Part shown: in pieces, positions 12,483 through 21,718 of the stretch
Layout of the letters: each line of letters begins with the position of its first letter
Numbering within the stretch: position 1 is the stretch's first letter
Assembly: GCA_031216445.1 (NCBI GenBank)
Contig: CM062213.1
Span: forward strand, 1,552,501-1,616,500
From: Lateolabrax maculatus
Lineage: Eukaryota; Chordata; Actinopteri; Acropomatiformes; Lateolabracidae
DNA: 64,000 bases
Direction: 5' to 3'
Position numbers and translations under genes: made by a program
The notes under the pieces: model-generated
The model's database searches: none
The model's input: the letters and a program-made list of their open reading frames with translations, nothing else
What the model was told of the DNA's origin: nothing

Positions 12483-13015
12483 AGATGCTGACTTTCCTGA
12501 TGCTAGCCAGACTGGCCGGTCTGTGTCCGGCTGCTGTTCTCCAAAGACTGGACAGACTGATAGAACCGCTCAAAGCTACCTGCACCACCAAGGTACGAGC
12601 ACGCTTACAGAACGCAGTAATTCATATGATGATTCATATAATTCACTAATCGACCGCCGGCCTTCACAAACCCAACAAAAAAGGGACTAAATCCCCCAGT
12701 AGAGTAGTTCAGTGTATTTTCCTTGTAAACTGTCTTAGTGTGCGTATTATTGAGGAGCCAGTTGTGAACCTGCACCTCCCGCAGGTGAAGGCCGGCTCAG
12801 TGAAGCAGGAGTTCGAGAAGCAGGAGGAGCTGCGGCGCTCGGCCATGCGGGCCGTTGCCGCCCTGCTGGCCGTGCCCGAGGTGGAGCGGAGCCCCAGCAT
12901 GGCCGACTTCGCCAACCAGATCAGAACCAACGCCGACATGGCGTCCATCTACCAGAGCGTCCAGGGGGGGGAGGGAGGGGGCCTGGGCCCCGGGGAGACC
13001 ATGGACATGAGCTAG
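887..13015 (+). CDS. cand2: cand2: cullin-associated NEDD8-dissociated protein 2, C-terminal 18 exons (5' end off window)
   Basis: CAND proteins are all-helical HEAT-repeat solenoids that bind unneddylated cullins and exchange F-box/Skp1 substrate receptors. The exons read 887-992, 1078-1217, 1643-1953, 2560-2701, 4635-4753, 5800-5955, 6400-6621, 6730-6936, 7700-7887, 8490-8655, 8739-8879, 9116-9255, 10228-10403, 10861-10956, 11798-11967, 12051-12215, 12485-12592 and 12785-13015. All have GT/AG borders and compatible phases and give 993 residues. The vertebrate family is about 1,230-1,240 residues, so roughly 240 N-terminal residues are missing. Family landmarks are the acidic linker before DDDDMSWKVRR, then DQEVKERAISCMGH, SFLRKNQRALK, RRQYLLLHSLKE, AHNKPSLIR, EVEMGPFKHTVDDGLD and KAGSVKQEFEKQ. 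CAND2 is preferred to CAND1 because of matches such as KALHRQLKDKS, IEPLKATCTTKVKAGS and MADFANQIR. That choice rests on remembered family sequences, not an alignment. The C-terminus has a glycine-rich insert before the final MDMS. Confidence 0.95.
995..1028. repeat. (CA)n microsatellite immediately after a cand2 splice donor
   Basis: A pure CA run starts within the donor GTACACAC of the exon that ends at 992. Upstream of the same exon is a TG-rich tract at 848-880, so the exon is bracketed by complementary repeats. Confidence 0.95.
2518..2549. repeat. (TG)n microsatellite immediately before a cand2 acceptor
   Basis: A run of TG units ends ten bases before the exon at 2560, separated from it only by TGTCCGTCAG. 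The long CA array begins right after the same exon. Confidence 0.95.
2703..3622. repeat. 0.9-kb interrupted CA array in a cand2 intron
   Basis: CA repeats are broken by CCTACA, CTCACA and ACCACA variants. A higher-order unit of about 240 bases is visible: the block from about 2703 recurs almost exactly from about 2943. This suggests tandem duplication of an already interrupted array. Long open frames rich in His-Thr (one strand) and Cys-Val (other strand) are artefacts of the repeat. Confidence 0.95.
3747..4634. repeat. 0.9-kb CCT/CCTCCT homopyrimidine array ending at a cand2 acceptor
   Basis: Nearly every base is C or T on the plus strand, in CCTCCCTCCT-type units with scattered ATCC and TGCTCC variants. 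The array runs straight into the acceptor CCTCCAG, and the next exon starts at 4635, so the array itself serves as the polypyrimidine tract. A homopurine-homopyrimidine duplex of this length is a classic triplex (H-DNA) candidate and is likely unstable in length. Long Ser-Pro-Leu and Gly-Arg-Glu open frames over it are artefacts. Confidence 0.95.
5005..5420. mobile_element. Non-autonomous hAT-like MITE
   Basis: The element starts CAGTGGT and ends ACCACTG. Its interior is full of AAGTACTTGAGTAAATGTAC-type blocks, which I recognise as a very common fish element with CAGTGG termini. The flanking octamers, TTGATGCT and TTGTTACT, are similar but not identical, which would fit an eroded 8-bp target duplication. 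It has no coding capacity and lies in the cand2 intron before exon 5800. Confidence 0.65.
9423..9463. repeat. (GATA)n microsatellite
   Basis: A run of GATA units with one GATC interruption, in the cand2 intron 9256-10227. Confidence 0.95.
9464..9580 (-). mobile_element. Retroposon 3'-tail-like fragment next to the GATA array
   Basis: The sequence TTACTTTATTCATCCCC followed by GAAGGGAAATT is, on the minus strand, an AATTTCCC...GGGGAT.AATAAAGT tail typical of fish LINE/SINE 3' ends. The GATA run would then be the expanded tail microsatellite. A similar tail occurs at about 44,175-44,215. The body of an element is not recognisable. Confidence 0.4.
10200..10225. repeat. 26-base C homopolymer forming a splice acceptor tract
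   Basis: A run of 26 C is followed directly by AG and the cand2 exon at 10228. The polypyrimidine tract of this acceptor is therefore pure C. Such runs are prone to slippage and sequencing error, so the exact length is uncertain. Confidence 0.9.
11226..11762. repeat. 0.5-kb CACACT/CA array in a cand2 intron
   Basis: An interrupted CA array with regular CTCACA and CTCTCACA variants occupies most of the intron between exons ending at 10956 and starting at 11798. The His-Thr-Ser open frames across it are artefacts. Confidence 0.95.
12437..12478. repeat. (TG)n microsatellite before a cand2 acceptor
   Basis: A pure TG run of about 42 bases ends six bases before the exon at 12485, with CTGTAG as the acceptor. 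It again takes the place of the polypyrimidine tract. Confidence 0.95.
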
Positions 13016-13239
13016 ACTCTGGACGATGGAGGACGTGTTTTATTAGGATGTTTTTTATAGACAGACGCAGTAGATAAAAGCACACATTTCTTCTACAATC
13101 TTTGGAAAACTGGGCTTTTTAGTTTGAAAAAATGCATTTTATGACAGACATCAGGTGAGTTTACTTAAATGGATTTTGCAGTTTCATTTTGTCCATTTTG
13201 TGTTTCTTCCTGGTAAGAATTTTGTTCACGTGAAATAAA
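13016..13239 (+). other. cand2: cand2 3' UTR with poly(A) signal
   Basis: The cand2 stop codon is TAG at 13013-13015. The first AATAAA downstream is at 13234-13239 (GTGAAATAAAATGG). This gives a short 3' UTR of about 240 bases. The cleavage site itself is inferred. Confidence 0.65.
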
Positions 13240-15173
13240 ATGGAAGCAACACAGTTAGTGTCTGATGTGCCGACAGGTTTCTTCCCATCCAATCACAACG
13301 TCTTTTACTCCTGGTGGAAATGGTGGCGGTGAGTTTCGGACACAAAGGTGTTTCAGATCAGCGATCACTTTCAAAGTGACACATTGATCCGTGTGATCCG
13401 TATGTTTTCTGTTGGTGTGCATTTAAGAAAAATGAAACAATGACACTATGAGATGTGGCTGGTGACAGATTAACTGCCAGACACAACATTTATTGATTTT
13501 TAGCATTAGGTGAGAGTTTTACAGCTAAAATCACAATAAAGAGCATAATAGGCAGCTATAACAGTGGCACATTAGCAATATAACAAGTGAAAAAATGATG
13601 TTTTTAATAAAATGGGATCCTACAAATATGGAAATATTTAATAACAAATGCACATCTTGTGTATTTAAAGGTCAACATGTAACACATCCCAATATGTCTG
13701 TGAAACACATCCCCCAACAGCAATAATCCAAAAACCAAAAACCAAGGAGGAAAGTTTTTAAGTGTGATTGTGGGACAACCAATTACAGCTCATTATTTTT
13801 AATTAGATGCACTTATTCAGTCTTTCCACCAGCACATACGGCTCTGAATATAGAGGCCTCATACGCTTCAGTTGGAGAGGATGATTAGAAATCATTAAGA
13901 TCTTCAGCAGAACTGGATATAACTGCAGTTACACTTTACAGTATGCAGGTGGTTTTCTTCTGCCGAGAAGGAGGAAAATACAGAAAACTGCATGGGGCTC
14001 CTAATTGAACTAAAACTATAACTAAACTAAGCCCGGCTTTCAGGTTGGAGTGGCAATAAATGTGTGGACAGTTTATTGTCTTTTAGTTTGGTATTTGAAT
14101 TTAGTTTGGAGAGCTCTGAACCAGGAGGCAGTTTTCTGAAATTTATTTTTGTGCTGGGCAATTGACCTAAAATGTACCAGAAGTGACATTAAGACTCTAA
14201 CCAAGCTCATTTAAGTCAAGTCTGCATGTTGAGTAAATTCCCTCAGACAGGCCGTCATTTGCAGCTTCCCCTTTAAGACAAAAGTAGAACCACAAACAGC
14301 CAATCACTCTAAGTCGTGTGTGGGTTGGGTCACACTGTGGTCCCACCTCGCCACACGAGGGCCCGGTCCAACCCCGACACAGGAAGTGACTCGTGTCGGG
14401 GAAGTCTCAGCTCCGGATGTGGGTGCAGACGAGGAAGAGGAGGCATGAAAACATGGATGGTGACGCAAAGCCAAATGTAACTTATGTGAAAAACGATCTG
14501 TGGTTTCACCTGTGAGGAGGCTCAACTGTTCGTGTTTCAGACACAAAGTCCGTCACACCAACGTTCAGAGCTGCGACAGTTTGTTGATTAATCGATTAAT
14601 CCATCAACAGAAAATTAATTGGTGATTATTTTGATAATTGATTAACATTTGATGGTACCAGCTTCTCACTTGGGAGGATTTTGCTAGTTTTCATTGTCTT
14701 AACTGTAATAGTGAATTTAATATCTTTGGACATTTGGTGACGTCACTGTGGTTTTTCACTGTTTTCTGACGAGTCATCGACCAATTAATCAATTAACTGA
14801 AAAGGCGGATCAATGGATTAAGAAAATAAACGTTAGTCACTGCTTTTTTACATAGATTTAACTATCACTGATATCTATTATCTTTACTTAATGGGTGTCC
14901 TGTAACATTTGTATTGATTAGATTAAAGCATCAACACGCCCAACATCCCGACTCTCCACAACCAACACTCGTGTTCAAGAAACTTTCGTGACATGAAAAC
15001 CTCTGAAACCAGACTGAAATACTTGAATTTTAGTCCAGAAAATGTTACAGCTGTCCCAAAAACAACAATAATAAAAAATACTGTTACAGGCATCTACAAA
15101 ATACCAGACAGGCTAAAGGCGGAGAGGCTGAGCGCTGCTTACACAGATGAGCACATCGGCTTGGAGTCGTATG
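13240..15173. other. Intergenic stretch between cand2 and the receptor cluster
   Basis: The two flanking genes are convergent here. No coding exon was recognised. A repeat rich in ATTAATCGATTAAT lies at about 14,570-14,815. The rest is AT-rich unique-looking sequence with only short random frames. Confidence 0.6.
14570..14815 (-). repeat. Common fish interspersed repeat (ATTAATCGATTAAT family)
   Basis: It contains GATTAATCGATTAATCCATC at one end and GACCAATTAATCAATTAAC at the other, with a TTTTTCACTGTTTTCTGAC core. I recognise this as a repeat abundant in many teleosts. A partial copy in the opposite orientation is at 51,515-51,640 (AAAACAGTGAAAAATGACC, GTCCGACCAAAAGGCCAAAA). Confidence 0.6.
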
Positions 15174-15225
15174 TTAGGTGACGACTGGGTTTGATTCCTG
15201 GATCTCCTCATAGGTTTTATTCCAT
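15174..15225 (-). pseudogene. Vestigial ITIM-type tail exon of receptor gene A
   Basis: On the minus strand, after the acceptor-like TTCTTCCTCAG, one frame reads WNKTYEEIQESNPVVT and then stops at 15174-15176. Intact genes B and C have the tail exons DYVYEEIQ and ERAYEEIQ at the equivalent position. The frame needed for YEEIQ does not match the phase of the preceding exon, and the in-phase reading stops at the third codon. The later YSTV motifs seen in B and C are not recognisable. I infer a dead remnant of an inhibitory tail. Confidence 0.6.
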
Positions 15226-15487
15226 CTGAGGAAGAAAGTAAAATGTTTAGTCTCAGTAGTAAAGTTGTTGCTTATATGTCCCCTCAGCCCAGTGCGGCCG
15301 CCCGCAGTCATTATTTATTATCTCTGATCTATCTCTAATAATAAATGTGAAAGTTTCTGTAATTTATATGATACCTGATGTGGTAACTCAAACATTGCAT
15401 GTGAGAATAGTTTAAATGTAATGTAATGATAATGTTAAATGTTATTATTAATTTATACAGCCACACACTCACCTCTCTGCCTCTACT

Positions 15488-17087
15488 TCATACTCCTGTC
15501 CTTGTTGTCTTACAAGGTCCAAATCCTGTCAGACAAAGTGAGAAGACAGTAAAATATTATTGTGGTAAAATGAATGAGCAGTATTCACCGCAGTCAACTA
15601 TCCTATCAGCTGTCGCCACATCATGCAGGAGAGTTTCACCAGAATTAAAAGGGAAAGAGAAAATGGTAAAAACTTTATTACTGTTTTTGTACTCATGATA
15701 ATCAGCCCTCCCATCTGTTTGTGTGTGACTGGAGGTGTTTGATGATGTTAAAACCAGTGAGGAACTTACGAGTGTAGACAAAGTATATGGTGAACATAAG
15801 CAGCAACAGCAGCACATCGGCACACAGAGCCACAGCAATGGTCACCACAGACGCCCGATCTGCACGGGGAAACCAGCAGGAACAACAAGACCATCAAGAG
15901 CGTCCACGCCTTTAACGATTAATAACCAAAAACTCAGACTCTTAGTCGTCCTGTTTCTAAACTCGATTTAAGCCATAGTGTTTAAAACAACAGGCCTTCT
16001 TACCAAAACCGCCATCACGATCAGCAGGTGGCTGTTTTAAAGATGGTGATGATGCTGTAGTTGTTGAAAACAAACCTGCAAACAGCAATCGATTTAAAAG
16101 GTTTTAAACCAAAAAGGAGGAAAAACATTTGGTATTTAATTAACACTAGCAAAGGAAATCTGAAAAACTCTTTCTAATGTCATTATATTTATATAAAACA
16201 AATGTGGAATTTGCATTGTTGAATTGACCATTTCTCTTTTGCAGTTTCTTTAATTTAATTCTTCATTTTCTCATTGACTTCTATACAATCTGACTTCTGT
16301 TAGCAGCCAGTGGAGTCGCCCCCTGCTGGCTGTTAGAGAGAAGGCAGGTTTAAGGACCACCGCGGTGCTCAGAGAATCTGACTGCACTAAAATGAGGCTA
16401 CGTAATTCTGCAAGGAATTGTGGGACGTCATCATCTCCTTTCCTTGCGTAGAGGACAGTCAAGTGGACCCTCTGCTAAAGGAGACGAGAAAGGAAGCACT
16501 GAAGCACTTTTCCTTAGCATTTATAGAGTTGGACTAACTCTTCCTGAGGAAAAAGACCTTTTGACTGCAGATCGAGTATTTCAGATCCAAAATCAGATTG
16601 TTTTGACTGAGTTGTGGCCTTTTGAAGGACAAATGAAGCTGTGCAGCATAAACTGATGTAAAGTCTTCACTGCGGAAATGTGCTTTAAAAGGGCATCATT
16701 TTGAAATGAAACACATCTAAGTTTACAGAAAAAGCAACCAACCTGAAACAGCAGCATCTGATGACTCACCTACAGTCATGTTGAACCTGTGGAAGAACGG
16801 GTTGCTGCGTGTTTCCTCAGCGCTTTGTCCTCCACACCAGTATGTCCCAGAGTCGTCTAACGTTACTTCTCTCACTGTTATGGTGATATTTCTCTTCTCG
16901 TTGTCATCCTTCATGGAAAACCTCCCAGAGGTCGTGTCTGCTGTCTCTGTGGTTACTAGAGGTTGACATATAGACGGATCTTCGCCCTTACAGATGAATT
17001 TGATTTTGGGAGAATCTTCTGGATATTGACACCAGTATGTGAAACTCTGTCCAACAGTTGGAAACTTTGTGAAGTTTTTAATATCTG

Positions 17088-17118
<31 letters not shown>

Positions 17119-20100
17119 TCAGCGTTGCCCATCAGTGACTGTATTTAACAACACATTTCATACGTGAGTAAATCAACCCTGAAGTGTCAGATGTGTGCTG
17201 CTCACCTTTAACCTCCAGTTGTATTTTTCTGAGTGCAGTTCTGTAACTTTGTTTTTGACGTCCACACCAGTAGACAGCAGCATCACCTGAGGACACATTA
17301 CTGATGGACACGTTGAAGCCCCTGCTGGTTTCTGTGAGAGTGAACTTCTTGTTTGACTTCAGAGGAGGTTTTGTTGATAAAATATCCTCACAGACTGAAC
17401 TTCTCTCTCTGCAGAAAAACGTGTACTTGTTGTTTCCTGGGTGTTCACATGTGATGGTGGTTTGAGCTGTTCTGTACGCAGTTTGAGTCAATGGATTCTG
17501 GCAGCCATCTGTCTCTGCAAATAAAGAGGAAAAGTAAAACATGAAATCTGTCCATTATATCTACTTGTAACCCATGTGCTTTATGGCAGACTGATTTCCA
17601 TGTACAAATACTTTGATACATACATATATATATATCAAAGTATTTGTATTTTTGCTGTACACGTCACATTGATTGTGTGATTGTGAACAGCTTCACATTA
17701 CACATCAGCTTTTAAACATGAGAGGGGCTCATAGAAGTCTGTTTGTCCACTTACAGTTAGTATACTTCTTTTTGGAACAGGGTAACAGATTTATAACGTA
17801 ATTTACAATAACAATAAACATTTAGCTGTCCTTACCTTTTTTGCTGTGGGAGCTACTTTTTATTTTTCTTAATTTATGGTGATGTGTTTTGTTTTTTTTT
17901 AGGATTATGTTGTTTGGTCTGAATGTTGAGTGGCAGTGAACTGTGCCGTGTTCAGAGCTCAACAACATATTTAGGGCTGACGAAGAGTCATGTCGACCTA
18001 TGTGTGCTGACACATCAGAGAGCCGAGCTCAGCCACAACAGTGACTCTCTCAAAGGGACGTTTTCTAGTGAATGAAGCGCTGGACCACCAGTCTCCCCCG
18101 TGTCCCCTCACCCTGCCCCACGTCTCCTACTCTCCTACCTGCCTCACTCCTCTGAGTTTTGTTGGAAAATACTCAGAGGGTTTTAGCTGAATTTGAGGGT
18201 GTAGTTACTTAGTTAATTAACAAAAAGGACACAAGAGACAGCAATAAAAAAAAGATGCAGCATTTCTTACCAATTTCAACTTCCTCTTCGTTTTCCTCTT
18301 CTTCAGAGTTTGAGTCAGATTTTTTGTCAAATTTACACTTGTAGTCCCCAAAGTCATCTTGTTGAAGTTGTTTGATGGCCACCCTCAGTTTTTTATTCTT
18401 TGTATCATGATACAGGAAAACTCTTCTGCCTTTGTCTTCCCACTTGTCCTCTTCTGTGCTTCGTATGGTTGTTTTTTTGGGATGAACGACATCAATAGTT
18501 TGATATTTTCCATTTTGTTTGGGATATTTGCAGGTGAATTCAACCCATCCCCCTGCACATCCCTTCACTTTCAAATCTCCGGACCCGACCTCACAGCCTG
18601 TAGATCAAATACAAACAACATATTTTGTCAGATTCTGTAGGAGTCTCAGCGCTGTAGTCTGAACATGATCTCCATCAACAAACACACACCAGATCACACA
18701 TTTGTCTAATTAAACTGGTTGACTGTGGATTGTCATTCATACCTTTTTTTCTGATAAAGATCTAGAAAAGCCTCTGCTCCTACAATCCCAGATAGTCTAG
18801 ATTTTATAAAATACATGTATATGATTTATAATCTTTGTATTTTATTGTATATTTATTAAATTTACTCAACAGAGCTGTCCCTGTAAATTATATGTATAAC
18901 ATGGTTATTTCATAACATGGAGGCATGTTAATAATCACCCCCGACCTGATCATCAACCTTGTTTTTAATTTATTTTAAACTAGGTGTTGCCATATGCGGC
19001 GCCAGGGGCCACCAGGAGTCGCCAAAGTCAGAAACGTTCAAATCCTTATTTATTTACATTTTTTTCAACTTTGAAGAAGGAAAACAACTAAAACACATTA
19101 TTGCTTGTTCATCAGGAGTTTTTCTGTGCTCATAATCTTTCCTTAACTACTGTGTTGAATATAAATGAGTAATAGTGAGAGCCAAACAGACAGTACAAAT
19201 AAATAAAGCAGTACAATGTGTTTTTACACTGAGATTGTGAGTCCTGTATTTAGTTTCAGTTGCTGCAGGGTTTCTACTCATTAAAGCACATTTACACAAA
19301 GCAATCAGCTCAAAACAGACACTGGTTAGACATTCATTATCTGTAATATCAGTAATCAGGTATTAGTAATCGTTTCACCTGTCATCAGTGAGAGGAATAG
19401 CAGAAGAAAGCTCTTTTTTGTTGGTTTTAGATGCTGATTATTTAACTCCAGCCGGTAATTTCTGTTTCCTCTGGTTTGTCTCAACAGCTGTTTGGTCTCT
19501 GTTGCATTTAAACAAAAAATGCCACGCCCCCACTATTCTGTCCATCCTTCCGCTCTTTTTTTTCAGCATAACTTCTTCCTCATTACAACTTGCTATTTGT
19601 CTTTGACCGTAAAGAGGAAATAAGTGTAGACACAGAGAGAGAGAGACACAATATGAAATAGTAAAATATGTGGTCACCCAGAAATCTCAACACACTGCAA
19701 CTTAAGAAAACATGCATATAAACGATAAAATGCATATAGACAATTTGTATTTCCTCCAGCAAATCCCTTCACGTCCAACACTTGGGACCCACTTCACAGC
19801 CTGTAGATCAGACAGACAAAGGTTCATCCTGTCAGACGCTGAAACAATTAGACACACTGCAGTCGGCTGAATTAGATCTTTATCAATGCAACAAACAGTG
19901 TTTCCTGCAAACACAGGAAATAATAATATAATTACAGCTGTTTTTCATATATTATCTTTCACTATCTGTATACACAGCAGCCTCCACTTTGAGTGCGGAG
20001 TTACAGGCGTTGACGATTACATTAATAATCCCTTATACCTGCTTACAACTCATTATAGAGTGTGATAAACCATTTATTAAATGTGCATATTCTGCTTATA

Positions 20101-21269
20101 AATGCTAAATAGGGAGACTTCTGATATCATTTCAAAGCTGCCTTGTGTTTTCAGCTGGATGTCTGTTTTCACTCTGTCTCTTATTCTCTTTTTTGTTTTG
20201 ACTGTGAAGTGCTTTGAGATGTCTGCTCATGAAATAAACGTATTATTAATATAATTATTACTCTTGAAGACTAGCTCCTAGTTTGTTATAAAATAAATTG
20301 TATTGTAGTTTTTTACCTGCCAAAGCCTCAGAGTTCATATCTGAAAGTTTAAAACCTCAGTAAGTCTATCTCAGTTCCTCAAACTGAATTTAAATCTAAA
20401 GGAGCCAGCTTCAGATATTACATATATTCATATTTTCTTATTTTCTGTTTTTTTTCTAAATACCAACTAAAAAAACACAATTTTTATGTCACTGGGAGTG
20501 TCTCTTCCAATCCAGGTAGCTGCAGGAGCCGCAGGAAGCTCAGGACGGACGACGGGGATGCCAAATGTAGGAGTTTGACCCCGGAGCCCAGGGTTCGGAT
20601 CCTGAGCCCTGCACACGGTCAGGTTTCAGCAGCACAAGCTCTTTGGTTTGGGAAAAATCATGTTTGTGCTTCAATACTAAGTGAACACATCCTGTGTCAG
20701 CTCTGTCAGTATCTAACCACAATCTTTATCTCACCTTAACTGCTGTGGGTGCCATAGAAACATGACTCATGCTTTAGGTGCTACGAGCTGATATTACGTT
20801 GGAAGGGAAGATATAGTTAGAAAAGAAATGGCACCATCACTGATCTGTTGATCTCAATCCTGCTGTAACTTTTGGACACAGACCCATAAACTTGCTTTCT
20901 TTTAGAATTACAGCCTGACCAGTACAAAGTAAAACAGTCAGTAACGATATGAGGGCCGACGCATGAAATGAACAAACATCAGACCCGTGCAAAGTGCCCA
21001 GAGACTGTAATACAGCAAAGTCAAGCAGACCTCCAGCAGTCTTGATTCCTTTTAGAAATGAATGTTTATGTGGTTCTTAATCATCAGAGAAGATCCTCCT
21101 AAACAAAAACAAAATGTGGAGGATTTTTACTTTCGTTAACAACAAGCAGCAGAAATATACACACATTCAAAACGATGTAGTTGAGTTGTTGGTTGAGTTT
21201 GTGAACCAGAGTAGCAGCAGTCTTTTTACCTGTCAACAGTGGGAGGATGAGGAGAAGAAAGCTCTTCAT
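15488..21269 (-). CDS. Receptor gene A: mosaic three-Ig CD300/pIgR-like receptor with short tail (possibly rescued pseudogene)
   Basis: CD300/pIgR-like receptors are leukocyte surface proteins with V-type Ig domains. Exons on the minus strand are leader 21230-21269, D1 18271-18597, D2 17206-17514, D3 16770-17084, stalk 16004-16075, transmembrane 15770-15859 and tail 15473-15525, with an in-frame TGA at 15488-15490. All junctions are phase 1, and the model gives 396 residues. D2 and D3 have the family's extra cysteine (YTFFC, KFICKG) and VYWCG/TYWCGG ends. The membrane segment contains an Asp (ALCADVLLLLL) where gene B has Ala. The tail is only RFGPCKTTRTGV, with no ITIM. The nearer leader copy at 19379-19416 has lost its ATG, so use of the 21.2-kb leader is inferred from phase, promoter and intact splice donor. 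It may be a short-tailed, adaptor-coupled receptor or a decaying gene. Confidence 0.5.
16297..16470. repeat. Fragment of a common fish repeat (CGCCCCCTGCTGGCTG)
   Basis: GTGGAGTCGCCCCCTGCTGG and TTAGAGAGAAGGCAGGTTTA are blocks I recognise from a repeat frequent in teleost genomes. It lies between the stalk and D3 exons of gene A, near the left edge of the converted block. Confidence 0.45.
17605..17646. repeat. Perfect AT-rich inverted repeat (hairpin), copy A
   Basis: CAAATACTTTGATA is followed, across a (TA)n loop, by its exact reverse complement TATCAAAGTATTTG. It lies in the intron between D1 and D2. The same hairpin occurs in gene C at 34,954-34,999 with four more bases of TA. Confidence 0.85.
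19379..19416 (-). pseudogene. Dead leader exon of receptor gene A (ATG deleted)
   Basis: This stretch matches the gene C leader exon 36731-36770, which encodes MKSFLLLFLSLMTG. Two bases (CA on the plus strand) are missing exactly within the start codon, so CTCTTCATTTTG in C is CTCTTTTTTG here. The only in-frame ATG left is near the exon end and would give no signal peptide. The splice donor is intact. Confidence 0.8.
19698..21229. other. Non-coding stretch between gene A block and the upstream leader
   Basis: Apart from the D1 remnant at 19,755-19,804, no exon was recognised. If the leader at 21.2 kb is used, this is the first intron of gene A. A tRNA B-box-like GGTTCGGATCC at about 20,599 may mark an old SINE, but the rest of a tRNA head is not seen. 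Confidence 0.5.
19755..19804 (-). pseudogene. Truncated D1 exon remnant of an older receptor copy
   Basis: After an acceptor reading GATCTACAG, the minus strand begins GCTGTGAAGTGGGTCCC, closely resembling the 5' end of the D1 exons of A and C. Similarity fades after about 50 bases and the frame is broken by a TGA. About 60 bases further on begins the block shared with gene C. I infer the original D1 of gene A, cut off by the incoming block. Confidence 0.55.
21230..21269 (-). other. Intact leader (signal peptide) exon upstream of gene A
   Basis: The minus strand reads MKSFLLLILPLLTG followed by the donor GTAAAAAG in phase 1, exactly like the leader exons of genes B (MRLFLLLLLSLVTG) and C (MKSFLLLFLSLMTG). 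No intact D1 exon lies between it and gene A, so it either drives gene A or is an orphan. Confidence 0.75.
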
Positions 21270-21350
21270 TTTCTTGGTCTCCAGTATCTGCACGGATAAA
21301 CCATAAAACGACTCGGCCCCAGTTCTCTGTCCTTCCCTTTGGTACTTCTC

Positions 21351-21362
21351 TTCCCCTTTATA
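21351..21362 (-). promoter_or_regulatory. TATA box and purine-rich ETS-like site before the 21.2-kb leader
   Basis: On the minus strand a TATAAAGG box (21355-21362) is followed at once by GGGGAA (21351-21356), about 85 bases before the ATG at 21267-21269. Purine-rich GGAA cores are the binding sites of PU.1/ETS factors in leukocyte promoters. Whether this one is bound is inference. Confidence 0.4.
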
Positions 21363-21718
21363 CTTCACTTTATACCATTCAGACTTTGTTACAGTGATAA
21401 GGAAATGACATGAATGATAGAGAGAGACAGAAAAGCTGTTTTCATTGTTAGAAAGTTCCTGACACACAGTATGAAACATTATCTGTCACTTGTAAAAACT
21501 AGAAACTCAAACTGTAAATGGGTCCAACCTCATCATTACTCATTTGGTTTAATTTAGTAATTAAATGATGTCCTTCATACATCATAAATTCTCCTCGACT
21601 GAGGGAACAAATGAAGATGAGATGTTATTAATCCGTAAAGAAGAAGTTTACTGTAGAGGAGCTGTGGATATCAGTGACACCAGCTGTAACAGGCCTCCTG
21701 AGGGAAATATCGGGCCCC

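Larger units (their letters stand above)
16768..19697. repeat. Duplicated block, copy A (partner 34,125-37,047)
   Basis: About 2.9 kb covering D3, D2, D1, dead leader and upstream sequence is nearly identical to 34,125-37,047, introns included. Differences seen by eye are few: small indels, single bases, (ACAG)n count 7 versus 6, and the 2-bp start-codon deletion. Similarity drops sharply just left of the D3 donor and becomes weak right of 19,697. Confidence 0.85.

Noticed and set aside
16778..16966. A 62-codon plus-strand frame present in three copies (also 26,639 and 34,135)
   Set aside because: It is the antisense shadow of the D3 Ig exon.
17822..18013. A 63-codon minus-strand frame repeated identically at 35,175-35,366
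   Set aside because: It lies in the D1-D2 intron of genes A and C. It is identical only because the whole block is duplicated, and it has no equivalent in gene B.
20560..20720. A tRNA-derived SINE or tRNA gene suggested by GGTTCGGATCC
   Set aside because: The B box has one mismatch and no convincing A box or cloverleaf was found.
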